A DNA stretch of 23,649 nt from Desulfobacteraceae bacterium (lineage in GTDB: Bacteria > Desulfobacterota > DSM-4660 > Desulfatiglandales > Desulfatiglandaceae), in NCBI GenBank assembly GCA_011042035.1, contig DQZA01000267.1, forward strand, positions 1 to 23,649, in the 5' to 3' direction. Of the stretch, positions 16,227 to 23,649 are shown one piece after another. The translations under genes were made by a program, and so were the position numbers. The notes beneath the pieces are model-generated. The model saw only the letters and a program-made list of their open reading frames with translations. It ran no database searches and was not told where the DNA came from. Every line of letters starts with the position of its first letter. The stretch's first letter is position 1.

Positions 16227-17237
16227 TCAGTGCTTTCTTACATAATCGAGGGCAAGGCTGAAATATTTTCTGGCGATCTGAGCGGCCTTTTCCTTCCCTT
16301 CCGGCGGGATCTCTGGGTCGTTCAGTTGAAAGCTGCTAACTTTCCCCCTTACAAAGGCCCTGTATACCTTATAAAAGGTTAGGAGGCCTTCTGCTTCCCC
16401 CTCGAAAGCTGCCTCCTTATAACAATCCCAGAAAAACCTCGCATGCTCAGCACCATCGTGAAAATCAAGATCCATGAGAAGGAATGAAATGTCAGCTAAT
16501 TGGTCCGCGTATCGAAACCTATCATTAAATTCAATGCAATCAAATATTGAGATCCTGTCATCCTCGAAGCATATATGCTCCATGTGCAGATCCCCATGAC
16601 CATCCTTGACCTTTCCTTGTTTTATCCTCTCAAAAAACATGTCCTCGTTCTTTTCATAAAACTGCAGGGTCCAGTCTTTGATGGCACTGAATGTCTCCTT
16701 ATCAATGCTCATTCCTATGTAAGGCTCCACCTGCTCAAAATTTTCGTCCGTGTTTATCTTGAACCTTTCGGGACGTCCGAACACTTCAATCTCAGGTCCA
16801 GTATCAGCCTGGCTATGGAAGTCTGCCAGCACCCTTGCCAGTCGCCGCAGATGTTGCCGCGTGAGGTTCCTGTTGGAAAAAAGGTTTTTCATGAGCCCCT
16901 CTTCAGGGATTCTCCTCATCTTAACAGCATAATCCACCACCTCTCCGCTGGGGGCGCTTTCTATCTTGAAGTTGTCCCAATGGCGCGTAACGGCTAAGAG
17001 ATCCAGATAAATGTCTTTGCTCAACCGGCTGTTCAATTCTATTTCCTTGTGGCAATAAAACTTCCTTTTATCCAGGGTGGAGAAGTCCAGAAAACCAAAA
17101 TTGACTGGCTTCTTGACCTTGTAAACGAAACGGTCGGCCACAAAGACCAGGGATATGTGAGTTTGAACAAGTTTCACGGTATCTGTGGGATCAGGGAGGT
17201 TCTCGGGCCTTAATAAATCTTCGATCATGGTGGACAT
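16227..17237 (-). CDS. Aminoglycoside-phosphotransferase-like kinase (COG2187)
   Basis: A 336-aa protein kinase-fold phosphotransferase. The N-terminal lobe has VYKVKKPVNFGFLDFST, with the likely ATP-contacting lysines. The catalytic loop is HGDLHMEHI, followed by the metal-binding IFDCIEFND and LADISFLLMDLDF, all typical of COG2187. It belongs to the family often fused to the P-loop kinase encoded just downstream. Despite the name, aminoglycosides are not its expected natural substrate, which is unknown. ATG 17237 has GGAG 11 bases upstream; an in-frame ATG at 17228 is also possible. It begins 14 bp after the PHP gene stop. Confidence 0.85.
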   Translation of the reverse strand: MSTMIEDLLRPENLPDPTDTVKLVQTHISLVFVADRFVYKVKKPVNFGFLDFSTLDKRKFYCHKEIELNSRLSKDIYLDLLAVTRHWDNFKIESAPSGEVVDYAVKMRRIPEEGLMKNLFSNRNLTRQHLRRLARVLADFHSQADTGPEIEVFGRPERFKINTDENFEQVEPYIGMSIDKETFSAIKDWTLQFYEKNEDMFFERIKQGKVKDGHGDLHMEHICFEDDRISIFDCIEFNDRFRYADQLADISFLLMDLDFHDGAEHARFFWDCYKEAAFEGEAEGLLTFYKVYRAFVRGKVSSFQLNDPEIPPEGKEKAAQIARKYFSLALDYVRKH

Positions 17238-17251
17238 GATTGGTAAAGCTC

Positions 17252-18127
17252 CTATATGAATTGGAATTGATCCGCCACGTATGAAGGAATGTCCAGTGTC
17301 CCTATCTTGACGGGATTCTGGTGACAGTCAGAGCCTCCGGTAACAAGGAGCCTGTGCTTCCTTGCAAAGGCAAGATAGGAATCAGTGGTGGCTGAATCGT
17401 GGCGGCTGTGCCAGCACTCCAGGCCATCCAGATACTCGAGCATGTAATCCTTGACTATGCGAAGTTGCTCCTCAAGGTCGCTTGTAAATGAGTACAGGGA
17501 TGTCCCATTAGGGTCATTACCATGGGCCAGCACCACCTTACCCCCGGCATTCCTTATAAGTCTAGAGGCCTCCTTAAGACTCAAAGGAAACTTTGGCACA
17601 TCACACCGAACCAGGTATTTGTCAAATGCCTCTTTTACGTTTTTCACAAGACCTTTGTGCACCATATACCTTGCAATATGGGGCCGACCAAAGGCGCCAT
17701 CAACACTGCTTTCGATGGCAGCCATGTCCTCATTGCCAAGAGGTTTAATCCCTTCCTTCTCCAGCTCAGAGTTTATCCGTTGCAGTATCTCGCGAGCCCT
17801 TTTTTCTCTATGCTCGCGTAGGTCCCGGGTCTTGGCCTTAATGGCATCATCTTCAGGGTTATACCCATAACCAAGGATGTCAAGGGATATGGCCTTGCCG
17901 CGGTTATATCCGGGAGCGGAAAAGTTGATGTTTAGCTCGACACCGGTTAAGTAGTATATATGGTACTTTCTAGCAAGGGAGATTGCTCGCCCTTGGCAAT
18001 CGATGGCATCGTGGTCAGTAATGGATATAAATTTTATGCCTCGCTCATGGGCAATCTGAAAAATTTCTCCCAAAGGTAGGCGGCCATCCGAGCAATCCTT
18101 GGAATGTATGTGGAGGTCAATTTTCAT
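17252..18127 (-). CDS. PHP-domain metal-dependent phosphoesterase (TrpH/YciV-like)
   Basis: A 291-aa PHP-family hydrolase of the COG0613 type, members of which remove 3',5'-nucleotide phosphates or trim RNA 5' ends (RNase AM). Metal ligands are visible as His6 and His8 in DLHIHSKDCSDG, Asp38-His39 in ITDHDAID, Glu64 in GVELN, the GRPHIAR segment, the His in VLAHGNDP, and the Asp/His of GGSDCHQ. The start overlaps the iorB end by 11 bases, so translation is coupled. Whether it acts on RNA or on small nucleotides cannot be told, and it has no obvious mechanistic link to IorAB. Confidence 0.88.
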   Translation of the reverse strand: MKIDLHIHSKDCSDGRLPLGEIFQIAHERGIKFISITDHDAIDCQGRAISLARKYHIYYLTGVELNINFSAPGYNRGKAISLDILGYGYNPEDDAIKAKTRDLREHREKRAREILQRINSELEKEGIKPLGNEDMAAIESSVDGAFGRPHIARYMVHKGLVKNVKEAFDKYLVRCDVPKFPLSLKEASRLIRNAGGKVVLAHGNDPNGTSLYSFTSDLEEQLRIVKDYMLEYLDGLECWHSRHDSATTDSYLAFARKHRLLVTGGSDCHQNPVKIGTLDIPSYVADQFQFI

Positions 18128-18722
18128 AATTACTTATGAGTTCCTCGCCCATATCCAGGGCCCTGTAGTTTACCTCCAGCTTTGATTGCGGAAAGATTTC
18201 CCCCAAGATGTCTTTTATGTCCTTGGTCTCCAGCGGAAATGACTGGATTGCACAAAGCGCGCCCAACATTACCATGTTGAGCATTATGGGCCCGCCTAAC
18301 TCAATTGCTAACTGGGTGCCTTCGAGCCAATATAACCTGGAACCACCTTGTTCCAGTACCTGCCTTATCCAAGCCGTATCAGGGTAGTCCACGTCCCCTG
18401 CTATCACATTAAGGGGGTAGATTGGCCTGGAATTTACAATAAATAGGGTCTCAGGATTTGCGTGGTCCTGGGCGATTCGAAGGGTCTCCAAGGGCTCGAG
18501 TCCAACTACAATGTGAGCCCTGTTTGGTGGAATGAGAGGGCTGTACCTGGGTTCTTTGAAAAGCCGCACGTGGCTCATTACCGCACCACCCCTTTGCGAT
18601 AGCCCAAAGGTCTCACCGATGCTTACATGAAATCCCTTGTACACAGCGGCATTTCCCAATACTTGTGAAGCAAGGACATTTCCCTGCCCCCCTACACCCG
18701 TAATTATCACATTCAGCTCCAT
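18117..18722 (-). CDS. iorB: Indolepyruvate:ferredoxin oxidoreductase, beta subunit
   Basis: The gamma-type subunit of the 2-oxoacid:ferredoxin oxidoreductase superfamily, 201 aa. NVIITGVGGQGNVLASQVLG at residues 4-23 and FGLSQRGGAVMSHVR are its signatures. Together with IorA it oxidises aryl-pyruvates (from Trp, Phe, Tyr) and CoA to aryl-acetyl-CoA, CO2 and reduced ferredoxin. A strong GAGGAG ribosome site sits 6 bases before ATG. It is 33 bp after the iorA stop, and the spacer plus the end of iorA contains a 7-base tandem repeat annotated separately. Confidence 0.93.
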   Translation of the reverse strand: MELNVIITGVGGQGNVLASQVLGNAAVYKGFHVSIGETFGLSQRGGAVMSHVRLFKEPRYSPLIPPNRAHIVVGLEPLETLRIAQDHANPETLFIVNSRPIYPLNVIAGDVDYPDTAWIRQVLEQGGSRLYWLEGTQLAIELGGPIMLNMVMLGALCAIQSFPLETKDIKDILGEIFPQSKLEVNYRALDMGEELISNYEN

Positions 18723-18745
18723 ATTTGGCTCCTCTTTACGCCTGG

Positions 18746-18766
18746 CCTTTGACCTTTAGCCTTTAG
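18746..18766. repeat. Heptamer tandem repeat across the iorA stop codon
   Basis: On the + strand CCTTTGA CCTTTAG CCTTTAG followed by CCTC gives three 7-base units (the first with two changes) plus a partial fourth. The iorA stop (TAA on the - strand, 18758-18756) lies inside it. The repeat unit is not a multiple of three. Confidence 0.7.
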
Positions 18767-20660
18767 CCTCTTTTTTTATGGCCCCTTGTGGGCAAATCTC
18801 AGCACAGATTCCGCAGCCCACACAAATTACCTGATCAATCATTGCCTTTTTCTTCTCCTTATCCCAAATGAGTCCGGGACATCTGAAGATGCGCGTGCAA
18901 TACCTTCCACAACCGCACTCCTCCCCCACGCAGAGTGATTGATCCACATGCATGTCATAGGGGAAACCACCTTCTCGCCCCTGGACAAGGGCACATTTCC
19001 TCCTCAGAACCATGACCCTGGGCCCTTGTTTTTGCATGAGATCGTATAACCTTCGGGCCGTTTCCTTCATCTCATAGGGATCGCCCACATGAACTTCAAG
19101 CCCCATTGACTCGCACAAGGCGGCTATGTCAACTGGTTGAGTTGGCTGTCCCATGGCAGTTTTCCCGGTTCCGGGATGGGGCTGGAACCCGGTCATGGCC
19201 GTGGCACTGTTGTCCAGTACGACTAGAAGGATATCAGCGTTATTGAATCTGGCATTTACAAGGGCAGGTATGGTGGCGTGAAAAAAAGTGGAATCACCAC
19301 AAACGGTTATCACCGGTTGATCAAAGCCAAAACCTTCAAGCTTGCCGTATCCACAGGCAATCCCTGAGCCTGAACCCATGGCGTGAACTGACTTGACTTG
19401 ATTGAATCCAGTGGGCCAAATGCCCATGGTGTAACATCCTATGTCCCCTGAAACAAACCCGTCCCTGTCATCCCAGGCCAGGGCGGTCTTTATTGCATAA
19501 AAACTCCCCCTGTGGGGACAACCCGGGCAAAAGCCGAATTCCCTTGGTGGAATTTTGCCCTTTGTAAGGCTTCCCATCTTGTTCCTGAACTCTTGATCCT
19601 TCCAGTCCAGATCGAAGTAGTTGCCAAAAAACTCCAGTAGGTGCGATGGCCCAAGTTCTCCGCACAAAGGAAAATCACCACTACCCCTTCCGTGAAAGGT
19701 CTTTACACCCACTTGCCGTGCTGCCTCTGCTGCCAGTGCCTTGACGTTGGTTTCAATGAATGGATCCACATCTTCTACAAAAAGTATGCTCTCCGATTTC
19801 TGTAGGTTCTCCAACAATAGCTTTCTTGGTAGTGGCCACGTGGTGCCCAATTTCAGGACGCCTACGCGCTCCCATAAGCTCATTATTTCAATGGCGTCAA
19901 TGGCATAGTCCACGGCACAGCCTGATCCTATGACCAACAACTCGGGACGCGATGGTCCGCGGTAAAAATTAAAGGGTGAGTTTTCAAAGAGTTCTTCTGC
20001 CATCCTTAGCTTTTCGTGCCTCGCTTGATGCTTGGCGACAATTGGAAAGGTGTGAAAAGACACCTTTGTATCAAAGTAGGGTTGCACATCAAAATCAGGC
20101 AGGTCTTTGACCTGAACATCTGATCTTGAATGGGAAAGGCGAGACACACTGCGAATCATGACTATGTTATTTATTGTCTCGGACAGATCAAAGGCCCAAC
20201 GAGCCATGTCCAGGGCCTCCTGTGGTGAGGAGGGCTCAAGAAGGGGTATATCCGAAAGGGGTGCAAAGGCCCTGGCATCTTCCTCATTGGTACTGGATAT
20301 ACCGCCAGGATCATCACAGGACACCAGAACAAGGCCCCCCTTGGTGCCAGAGAGGCTCAAATTGGTCAAGAAATCGGAAACCACGTTAACACCATTTTGC
20401 TTCATGCTGCAAATTGCCCTGCAACCGGCAAAGGATGCCCCTGTAGCGGCCTCCAGGGCGACCTTTTCATTTACCGACCACTCCACGTATATGGGTAAAT
20501 CGCGGGAGGCCTTAGCCAACGTTTCTATAATCTCCGAGGAAGGATTTCCTGGATAACCCGCAGCGAATATCACCCCTGCCTCAAGGGCCCCGCGGGCAAT
20601 GGCCTCGTTTGCCTGCAATAGCATTCTTGTTCCGCCTTTTTTCTGACTTATCCTATTCAT
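18756..20660 (-). CDS. iorA: Indolepyruvate:ferredoxin oxidoreductase, alpha subunit
   Basis: A 634-aa IorA. The pyrimidine-binding domain starts with AAGYPGNPSSE (33-43), the middle domain with ELLVIGSGCA, and the TPP-binding domain carries CPGCPHRG (378-385) and CGDSTFFH with GDS at 455-457. A C-terminal ferredoxin-like tail has cysteines 577, 582, 584, 588 and 594, then a classic CxxCxxCxxxCP at 613-623, so two [4Fe-4S] clusters are likely. It uses TPP to decarboxylate aryl-pyruvates and passes electrons to ferredoxin. Its start overlaps the FrhB-like stop by 8 bases, with GAGAGG 6 bases upstream; an in-frame ATG at residue 13 also has a fair site. Confidence 0.95.
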   Translation of the reverse strand: MNRISQKKGGTRMLLQANEAIARGALEAGVIFAAGYPGNPSSEIIETLAKASRDLPIYVEWSVNEKVALEAATGASFAGCRAICSMKQNGVNVVSDFLTNLSLSGTKGGLVLVSCDDPGGISSTNEEDARAFAPLSDIPLLEPSSPQEALDMARWAFDLSETINNIVMIRSVSRLSHSRSDVQVKDLPDFDVQPYFDTKVSFHTFPIVAKHQARHEKLRMAEELFENSPFNFYRGPSRPELLVIGSGCAVDYAIDAIEIMSLWERVGVLKLGTTWPLPRKLLLENLQKSESILFVEDVDPFIETNVKALAAEAARQVGVKTFHGRGSGDFPLCGELGPSHLLEFFGNYFDLDWKDQEFRNKMGSLTKGKIPPREFGFCPGCPHRGSFYAIKTALAWDDRDGFVSGDIGCYTMGIWPTGFNQVKSVHAMGSGSGIACGYGKLEGFGFDQPVITVCGDSTFFHATIPALVNARFNNADILLVVLDNSATAMTGFQPHPGTGKTAMGQPTQPVDIAALCESMGLEVHVGDPYEMKETARRLYDLMQKQGPRVMVLRRKCALVQGREGGFPYDMHVDQSLCVGEECGCGRYCTRIFRCPGLIWDKEKKKAMIDQVICVGCGICAEICPQGAIKKEAKG

Positions 20661-21711
20661 TGCTTTCCTCTCCCCTGGCTCGCAGTGCCCTCTTTCTCTT
20701 ATTGGAGGCTGCCTCTTTCAGGTGTTCAAGGTTGCTCGACGGTATCTCCTTTTGCTCCAGCACCCCTGCCCTTAAGGCCTTTTCAAACAATTCCATGCCC
20801 TTGTCGGTTCTAACTATTACCGTGTTCCACTGCTTGTCACCCTCAAGGGTGCCAACAGATATATCAGCAAACTCCGCGGTCATGTCTTCGCACACGCTGC
20901 AGCCAGGCTGGACAATTTCCCTAACCTCAGAAAGAGGAAATTCCATCCTTCCGTTATTTGTCTCTACTATAAAAACTTCCGAGGGAGGAGGAGGGATATC
21001 ATATTTCTTAGGAATCTCCACGATCCCTTTTGTCTTGAGATATGAACGAAGGGCGCGGTAGTCCAAGGCCCAGGTACAAAATAGCCCTATCTTCAGTTCA
21101 ACATGCCCTGCCCTCTCCTGACCGTCAGGCTCCGAAAGGCTCAGTCTGCCAAGGGCCTCCATTTGACAGGGAAGCCCAATGAATGCAAGACGATCGTTGC
21201 CTGCCTGGATCGCCAAATTGAGCTCTGAAAGGGCGGCCGAAGCACTGTACCGAGACCCTGCGCATCCCAGTACGGCCTCGCGGTCACTACATAGAACCCC
21301 TTTTGGGGCGAGGTCTCCGCCCCTATCGGTAAGTACCGCGGAATTGACCAAGCCCTCTTCCATTGCGAAAATAACCAGCGCTGTCACCACACCACCATAT
21401 TGAGCGGCACTGCGGACCAGCTTGTCACCAGATCTGGCGGCGACCACCTGCCTGTGGGGTCCTATGGCGTCGGTGCAATCGTTTACATGGTAGAAATAGT
21501 CGTATAAAGAGGCTCGGTCATAGGGAAGCCGGGGGCAGACCTGAACACAACGCCATGTTGAGGTCTGACACCAGTCACTCACAACAACCTTTCCGTCGTG
21601 ATATTGAAAGTAAGGACAAATCCCAACACATGCCCCACACCTTACGCAGATGCCTTTTTCCAAAACTTCCCTTACCAGATTTGACTGCCCTTGGACCGTC
21701 GTTTGTTCCAT
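20653..21711 (-). CDS. FrhB-family (F420 hydrogenase/dehydrogenase beta-like) protein with 2 Fe-S sites
   Basis: A 352-aa protein of the coenzyme F420 hydrogenase/dehydrogenase beta subunit family. The N-terminus has a CxxCxxCxxxCP ferredoxin motif (Cys22, 25, 28, 32) and further Cys48, 55 and 59 in a CxxxCP context. The body has the family GGVVTALVIFAMEEG and IGLPCQMEAL, and a later CSVCEDMTAEFADISVG. Members hold FAD plus Fe-S clusters and pass electrons between ferredoxin-type carriers and another acceptor. Its 8-base overlap with iorA suggests an electron-transfer partner of the IorAB enzyme. True F420 use is not shown by sequence. A GAGGA site lies 10 bases before ATG. Confidence 0.87.
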   Translation of the reverse strand: MEQTTVQGQSNLVREVLEKGICVRCGACVGICPYFQYHDGKVVVSDWCQTSTWRCVQVCPRLPYDRASLYDYFYHVNDCTDAIGPHRQVVAARSGDKLVRSAAQYGGVVTALVIFAMEEGLVNSAVLTDRGGDLAPKGVLCSDREAVLGCAGSRYSASAALSELNLAIQAGNDRLAFIGLPCQMEALGRLSLSEPDGQERAGHVELKIGLFCTWALDYRALRSYLKTKGIVEIPKKYDIPPPPSEVFIVETNNGRMEFPLSEVREIVQPGCSVCEDMTAEFADISVGTLEGDKQWNTVIVRTDKGMELFEKALRAGVLEQKEIPSSNLEHLKEAASNKRKRALRARGEESNE

Positions 21712-21740
21712 GGCTAAACATCCTCGTCAAATGGGATAAA

Positions 21741-21786
21741 CACCATTTTTCTGCGCCACACACCATTGGCAAGGCGCGAAATGGTG
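21741..21786. promoter_or_regulatory. Imperfect hairpin in the leader of the FrhB-iorAB run
   Basis: CACCATTT (21741-21748) pairs with AAATGGTG (21779-21786) and, inside, GCGCC (21753-21757) with GGCGC (21773-21777). The structure lies 30-75 bases upstream of the FrhB-like start on the - strand and is not followed by a T-tract on that strand. It could be an operator or an RNA leader structure. It fills the gap between the lytic transglycosylase stop and the FrhB-like start, where no other signal was firm. Confidence 0.4.
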
Positions 21787-21848
21787 AGTCACTTCTAACG
21801 TATCTTGGGGTTTTTGGTCAAGCCGAAAAGGCCTGAGAAAGAGGTAAG

Positions 21849-22571
21849 CTATGCGTCGGTTTTAGTGACGTAGTCTTTCTTGTAGAGCCTATAGTAATGA
21901 AAGACCTTTTTCACGTAGTATCTTGTGGCCCCAATGGGGGGAACGCCTCGGTATCTCCTCACCTTGGTGCTGCCCGCGTTGTAAGCAGCGAGGGCCAACC
22001 TTACGTCACCGCCGAATCGCCGCAAGAGCTGCTTGAAATATCTTACGCCTGCCTCAACATTATCTTTAGGATCAAATAATTTTTTTACTCCTAGCTCTTG
22101 CGCGGTACTGGGCATGAGCTGCATCAAGCCCATTGCTCCCTTTTTGGAAACCGCCTTGGGATTATAACCGGACTCCGCCATGACAATTGCCTTTATCAAT
22201 GCCGGGTCCACATTGTAGCGGGAGGCCACTTGCTCGATAATGGCATGCAGCTGTTCTTTGTTTTTTTTGCTTTCTGCTACTTTGGAGGCAGGTCTGGCCT
22301 CAGGGAGGCTTTCCTGTCCCTGTGCTTCTTGCTCGGCTTGAGGCTTTGCGATGGCCTCGTCTTTTCTTATGGGGCCACTTGTCTCGGGATTCTCTACCCT
22401 AGCCAACTTAACCACACGCTGCGAATGCACTCCTGCCTTTACCTTAAATAGTGGCATAGAATCTTTGCTAGAGGTTGCGGGCACTAACAGGACGGCAATT
22501 AGAAAAGTAATCAACACACCTGACTTGAGGTGTATCCATTGATGTGGCTTATCGGACAGATCTCCTTCCAT
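21849..22571 (-). CDS. Membrane-anchored SLT-domain lytic transglycosylase
   Basis: A 240-aa murein-cleaving enzyme of the family 1 lytic transglycosylase (Slt/MltC-like) group. A single uncleaved-looking hydrophobic segment (about 18-35) anchors it. Then come a low-complexity Glu/Lys/Pro/Ala linker (about 50-105) and a catalytic SLT domain from about 110: catalytic Glu133 in MAESGYNP, GAMGLMQLMPSTA, and AALAAYNAGSTKVRRY-type motif near the end. ATG 22571 is chosen because GAGGAG (22585-22580 on the - strand) lies 8 bases upstream and the -24/-12 promoter found at 22656-22671 would start transcription after the earlier in-frame ATG at 22652. It should trim glycan strands in the periplasm. Confidence 0.88.
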   Translation of the reverse strand: MEGDLSDKPHQWIHLKSGVLITFLIAVLLVPATSSKDSMPLFKVKAGVHSQRVVKLARVENPETSGPIRKDEAIAKPQAEQEAQGQESLPEARPASKVAESKKNKEQLHAIIEQVASRYNVDPALIKAIVMAESGYNPKAVSKKGAMGLMQLMPSTAQELGVKKLFDPKDNVEAGVRYFKQLLRRFGGDVRLALAAYNAGSTKVRRYRGVPPIGATRYYVKKVFHYYRLYKKDYVTKTDA

Positions 22572-22655
22572 TTTCCTACTCCTCTGTTTTCCAACTGATA
22601 TTATTCTAGTCATTACGCGCATTTTGTCAACGAGTCTTTTTGTCTTACGCATAAT

Positions 22656-22671
22656 AGCATGCTCTGTGCCA
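22656..22671 (-). promoter_or_regulatory. Sigma-54 (-24/-12) promoter candidate for the lytic transglycosylase gene
   Basis: On the - strand TGGCAC (22671-22666) is followed after 5 bases by ATGCT (22660-22656). GG and GC are separated by 10 bases, as the consensus TGGCAC-N5-TTGCW requires, with one mismatch (A for T). The start site would be near 22645, giving a leader of about 75 bases. An AACAG-N6-CTGTT inverted repeat (22689-22704) lies just upstream and could bind an enhancer protein, though closer than usual. Confidence 0.6.
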
Positions 22672-22685
22672 CGGTGCTCTACGAA

Positions 22686-22889
22686 TATAACAGTGTAACC
22701 TGTTGCACCATCTTCCTCATCCTTGCAAGCGAGGACCTTTTCGGCAACAAGGTTAGGATACCCGCTAATCTGCTGTTTGGCTTTTATGCTGTTATTCTCA
22801 CCGTTGTGGTTTACTGGGAGGCCTACCTGTCACTTTTCCATTAATCTTTGGCCACATTCGGTCTTAGACCTGAGCCCTTGGGCTTTAAG
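22686..22889. other. Intergenic region between yifB-like gene and lytic transglycosylase gene
   Basis: About 200 bases without a gene. On the yifB side there are three adjacent small palindromes: GGTCTTAGACC (22860-22870), AGCCCTTGGGCT (22873-22884) and GCTTTAAGC (22882-22890). They may act as a weak transcription end for yifB; no T-tract follows. Short open frames here show no ribosome site or family resemblance. Confidence 0.5.
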
Positions 22890-23649
22890 CTATATAGTCA
22901 GCCTCCTATCCAGGCTCCTGTACTGAATAGCTTCAGCAATATGAGCTGGGCCGATATCGGGGGATTCTTCCAGGTCTGCTATAGTTCTGGCTATCTTAAG
23001 GATCCGAGAGTGGGCCCTGGCGCTGAGTCCTAATTTGTCCATTGCCTTTTCAAGCAATTCCCCTGACTTTGGGCTGACTCTGCAGTACTCCCGAATCTGC
23101 TTGCTACTCATCATGGAATTGCTATGTATTTTGGTTCCCTTGAATCTTTGTGCCTGGATTCTGCGCGCTGCAATCACTCTGTCCAGCATCTCAGCCGAGC
23201 CAACGCCCTCTCTGGTCTCTGCAAGATCCCTGTATGCCACGGCAGGTACCTCTATGTGTATATCTATCCTATCCATCAGGGGACCCGATATCTTTGACCT
23301 GTAACGCTGGATCTGGAGCAGCGTACATCTGCACTCCCTTTTGACGTCCCCCAGGAAGCCGCACGGACACGGATTCATGGCAGCTATAAGCATGAAATTT
23401 GCAGGATACGTAACCCGGGAATTGGCCCGTGAAATTGTCACCTGGCCGTCTTCCATGGGCTGGCGCAACACCTCTAGGACATTCTTGCGAAACTCTGGTA
23501 ATTCGTCCAAGAAAAGGACTCCGTTGTGAGCCAAACTTACTTCGCCGGGCTTGGGATTTTGCCCACCCCCTATAAGGCCAGCATCGGAGATGGTATGATG
23601 CGGGGAGCGAAAAGGCCTTTGGGTGATGAGTCCATGTCCCTCTGGCATA
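22890..23649 (-). CDS. YifB/ComM-family Mg-chelatase-like AAA ATPase, C-terminal part (partial)
   Basis: The gene begins beyond the window edge; about 252 C-terminal residues are visible of a usual ~500. The AAA+ core shows FRSPHHT, Walker B in GVLFLDELPEF and the RQPMEDGQVTISRA sensor region. It also has NPCPCGFLGDVKRECRCT, a cysteine cluster likely to bind metal, and PLMDRIDIHIEVP as the arginine-finger region. The C-terminal Mg_chelatase_C domain ends LSARAHSRILKIARTIADLE. Related ComM acts as a branch-migration helicase in natural transformation; this one's role is inferred from family only. Its stop is 22890-22892. Confidence 0.93.
   Translation of the reverse strand, partial: MPEGHGLITQRPFRSPHHTISDAGLIGGGQNPKPGEVSLAHNGVLFLDELPEFRKNVLEVLRQPMEDGQVTISRANSRVTYPANFMLIAAMNPCPCGFLGDVKRECRCTLLQIQRYRSKISGPLMDRIDIHIEVPAVAYRDLAETREGVGSAEMLDRVIAARRIQAQRFKGTKIHSNSMMSSKQIREYCRVSPKSGELLEKAMDKLGLSARAHSRILKIARTIADLEESPDIGPAHIAEAIQYRSLDRRLTI

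Noticed and set aside
22571..22826. Open frame continuing upstream of the lytic transglycosylase start
   Set aside because: The frame stays open for about 85 codons above the chosen ATG, but it lacks a ribosome site, contains the sigma-54 element, and the upstream ATG at 22652 would lie before the predicted transcript start.
1..23649. CRISPR arrays, tRNA or rRNA genes, insertion sequences
   Set aside because: No regularly spaced repeats, tRNA-like cloverleaf or CCA ends, rRNA sequence or transposase motifs were recognised by reading.

Overview
The window reads as a contiguous piece of chromosome from an anaerobic bacterium. The gene set best fits a Desulfobacterota (former deltaproteobacterial) lineage. 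The clues are an indolepyruvate:ferredoxin oxidoreductase with an FrhB-type partner, a PEP/pyruvate-binding-domain protein, a DUF4911 gene next to miaB, a 29-codon AURKAIP1/COX24-type gene, a sigma-54-like promoter and an interspersed element of a kind I recall from these genomes. The placement is inference; no rRNA, tRNA, phage, IS element or CRISPR array was recognised.

Left part, + strand (1-5129): the 3' end of a PEP/pyruvate-binding-domain protein, then gdhA (glutamate dehydrogenase), glmS (glucosamine-6-phosphate synthase) and an M20 metallopeptidase. All concern ammonia, glutamate or glutamine, or peptide handling. An orphan periplasmic solute-binding protein (5140-6282, - strand) converges on them.

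Middle part, + strand (6568-9930): a ParB-like protein is translationally coupled (ATGA overlap) to an SPL-family radical SAM protein. They are followed by a NifU-C/NfuA-like Fe-S carrier and 3-hydroxybutyryl-CoA dehydrogenase, and the run ends in a perfect 13-bp terminator. The ParB/SPL pair is the least understood module here. The same terminator also serves a 29-codon gene read from the opposite strand (10008-10097), predicted to encode a tiny ribosome-associated protein.

Right part, - strand (21711 down to 10313): a long, tightly packed run. It goes FrhB-like protein, IorA, IorB, PHP phosphoesterase, APH-like kinase, P-loop kinase, adenine deaminase and NAD kinase; then an 85-bp spacer holding an inverted-repeat element; then DUF4911, miaB and a REC-GGDEF response regulator. 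The first three should form an enzyme that oxidises aryl-pyruvates to acyl-CoA and reduced ferredoxin, which fits with glutamate dehydrogenase and amino-acid or peptide use. The two kinase-like genes look like a split version of a protein that is often one fused polypeptide.

Right edge, - strand: a membrane-anchored SLT-family lytic transglycosylase with a good -24/-12 promoter, and the 3' part of a YifB/ComM-type AAA ATPase that runs off the window.
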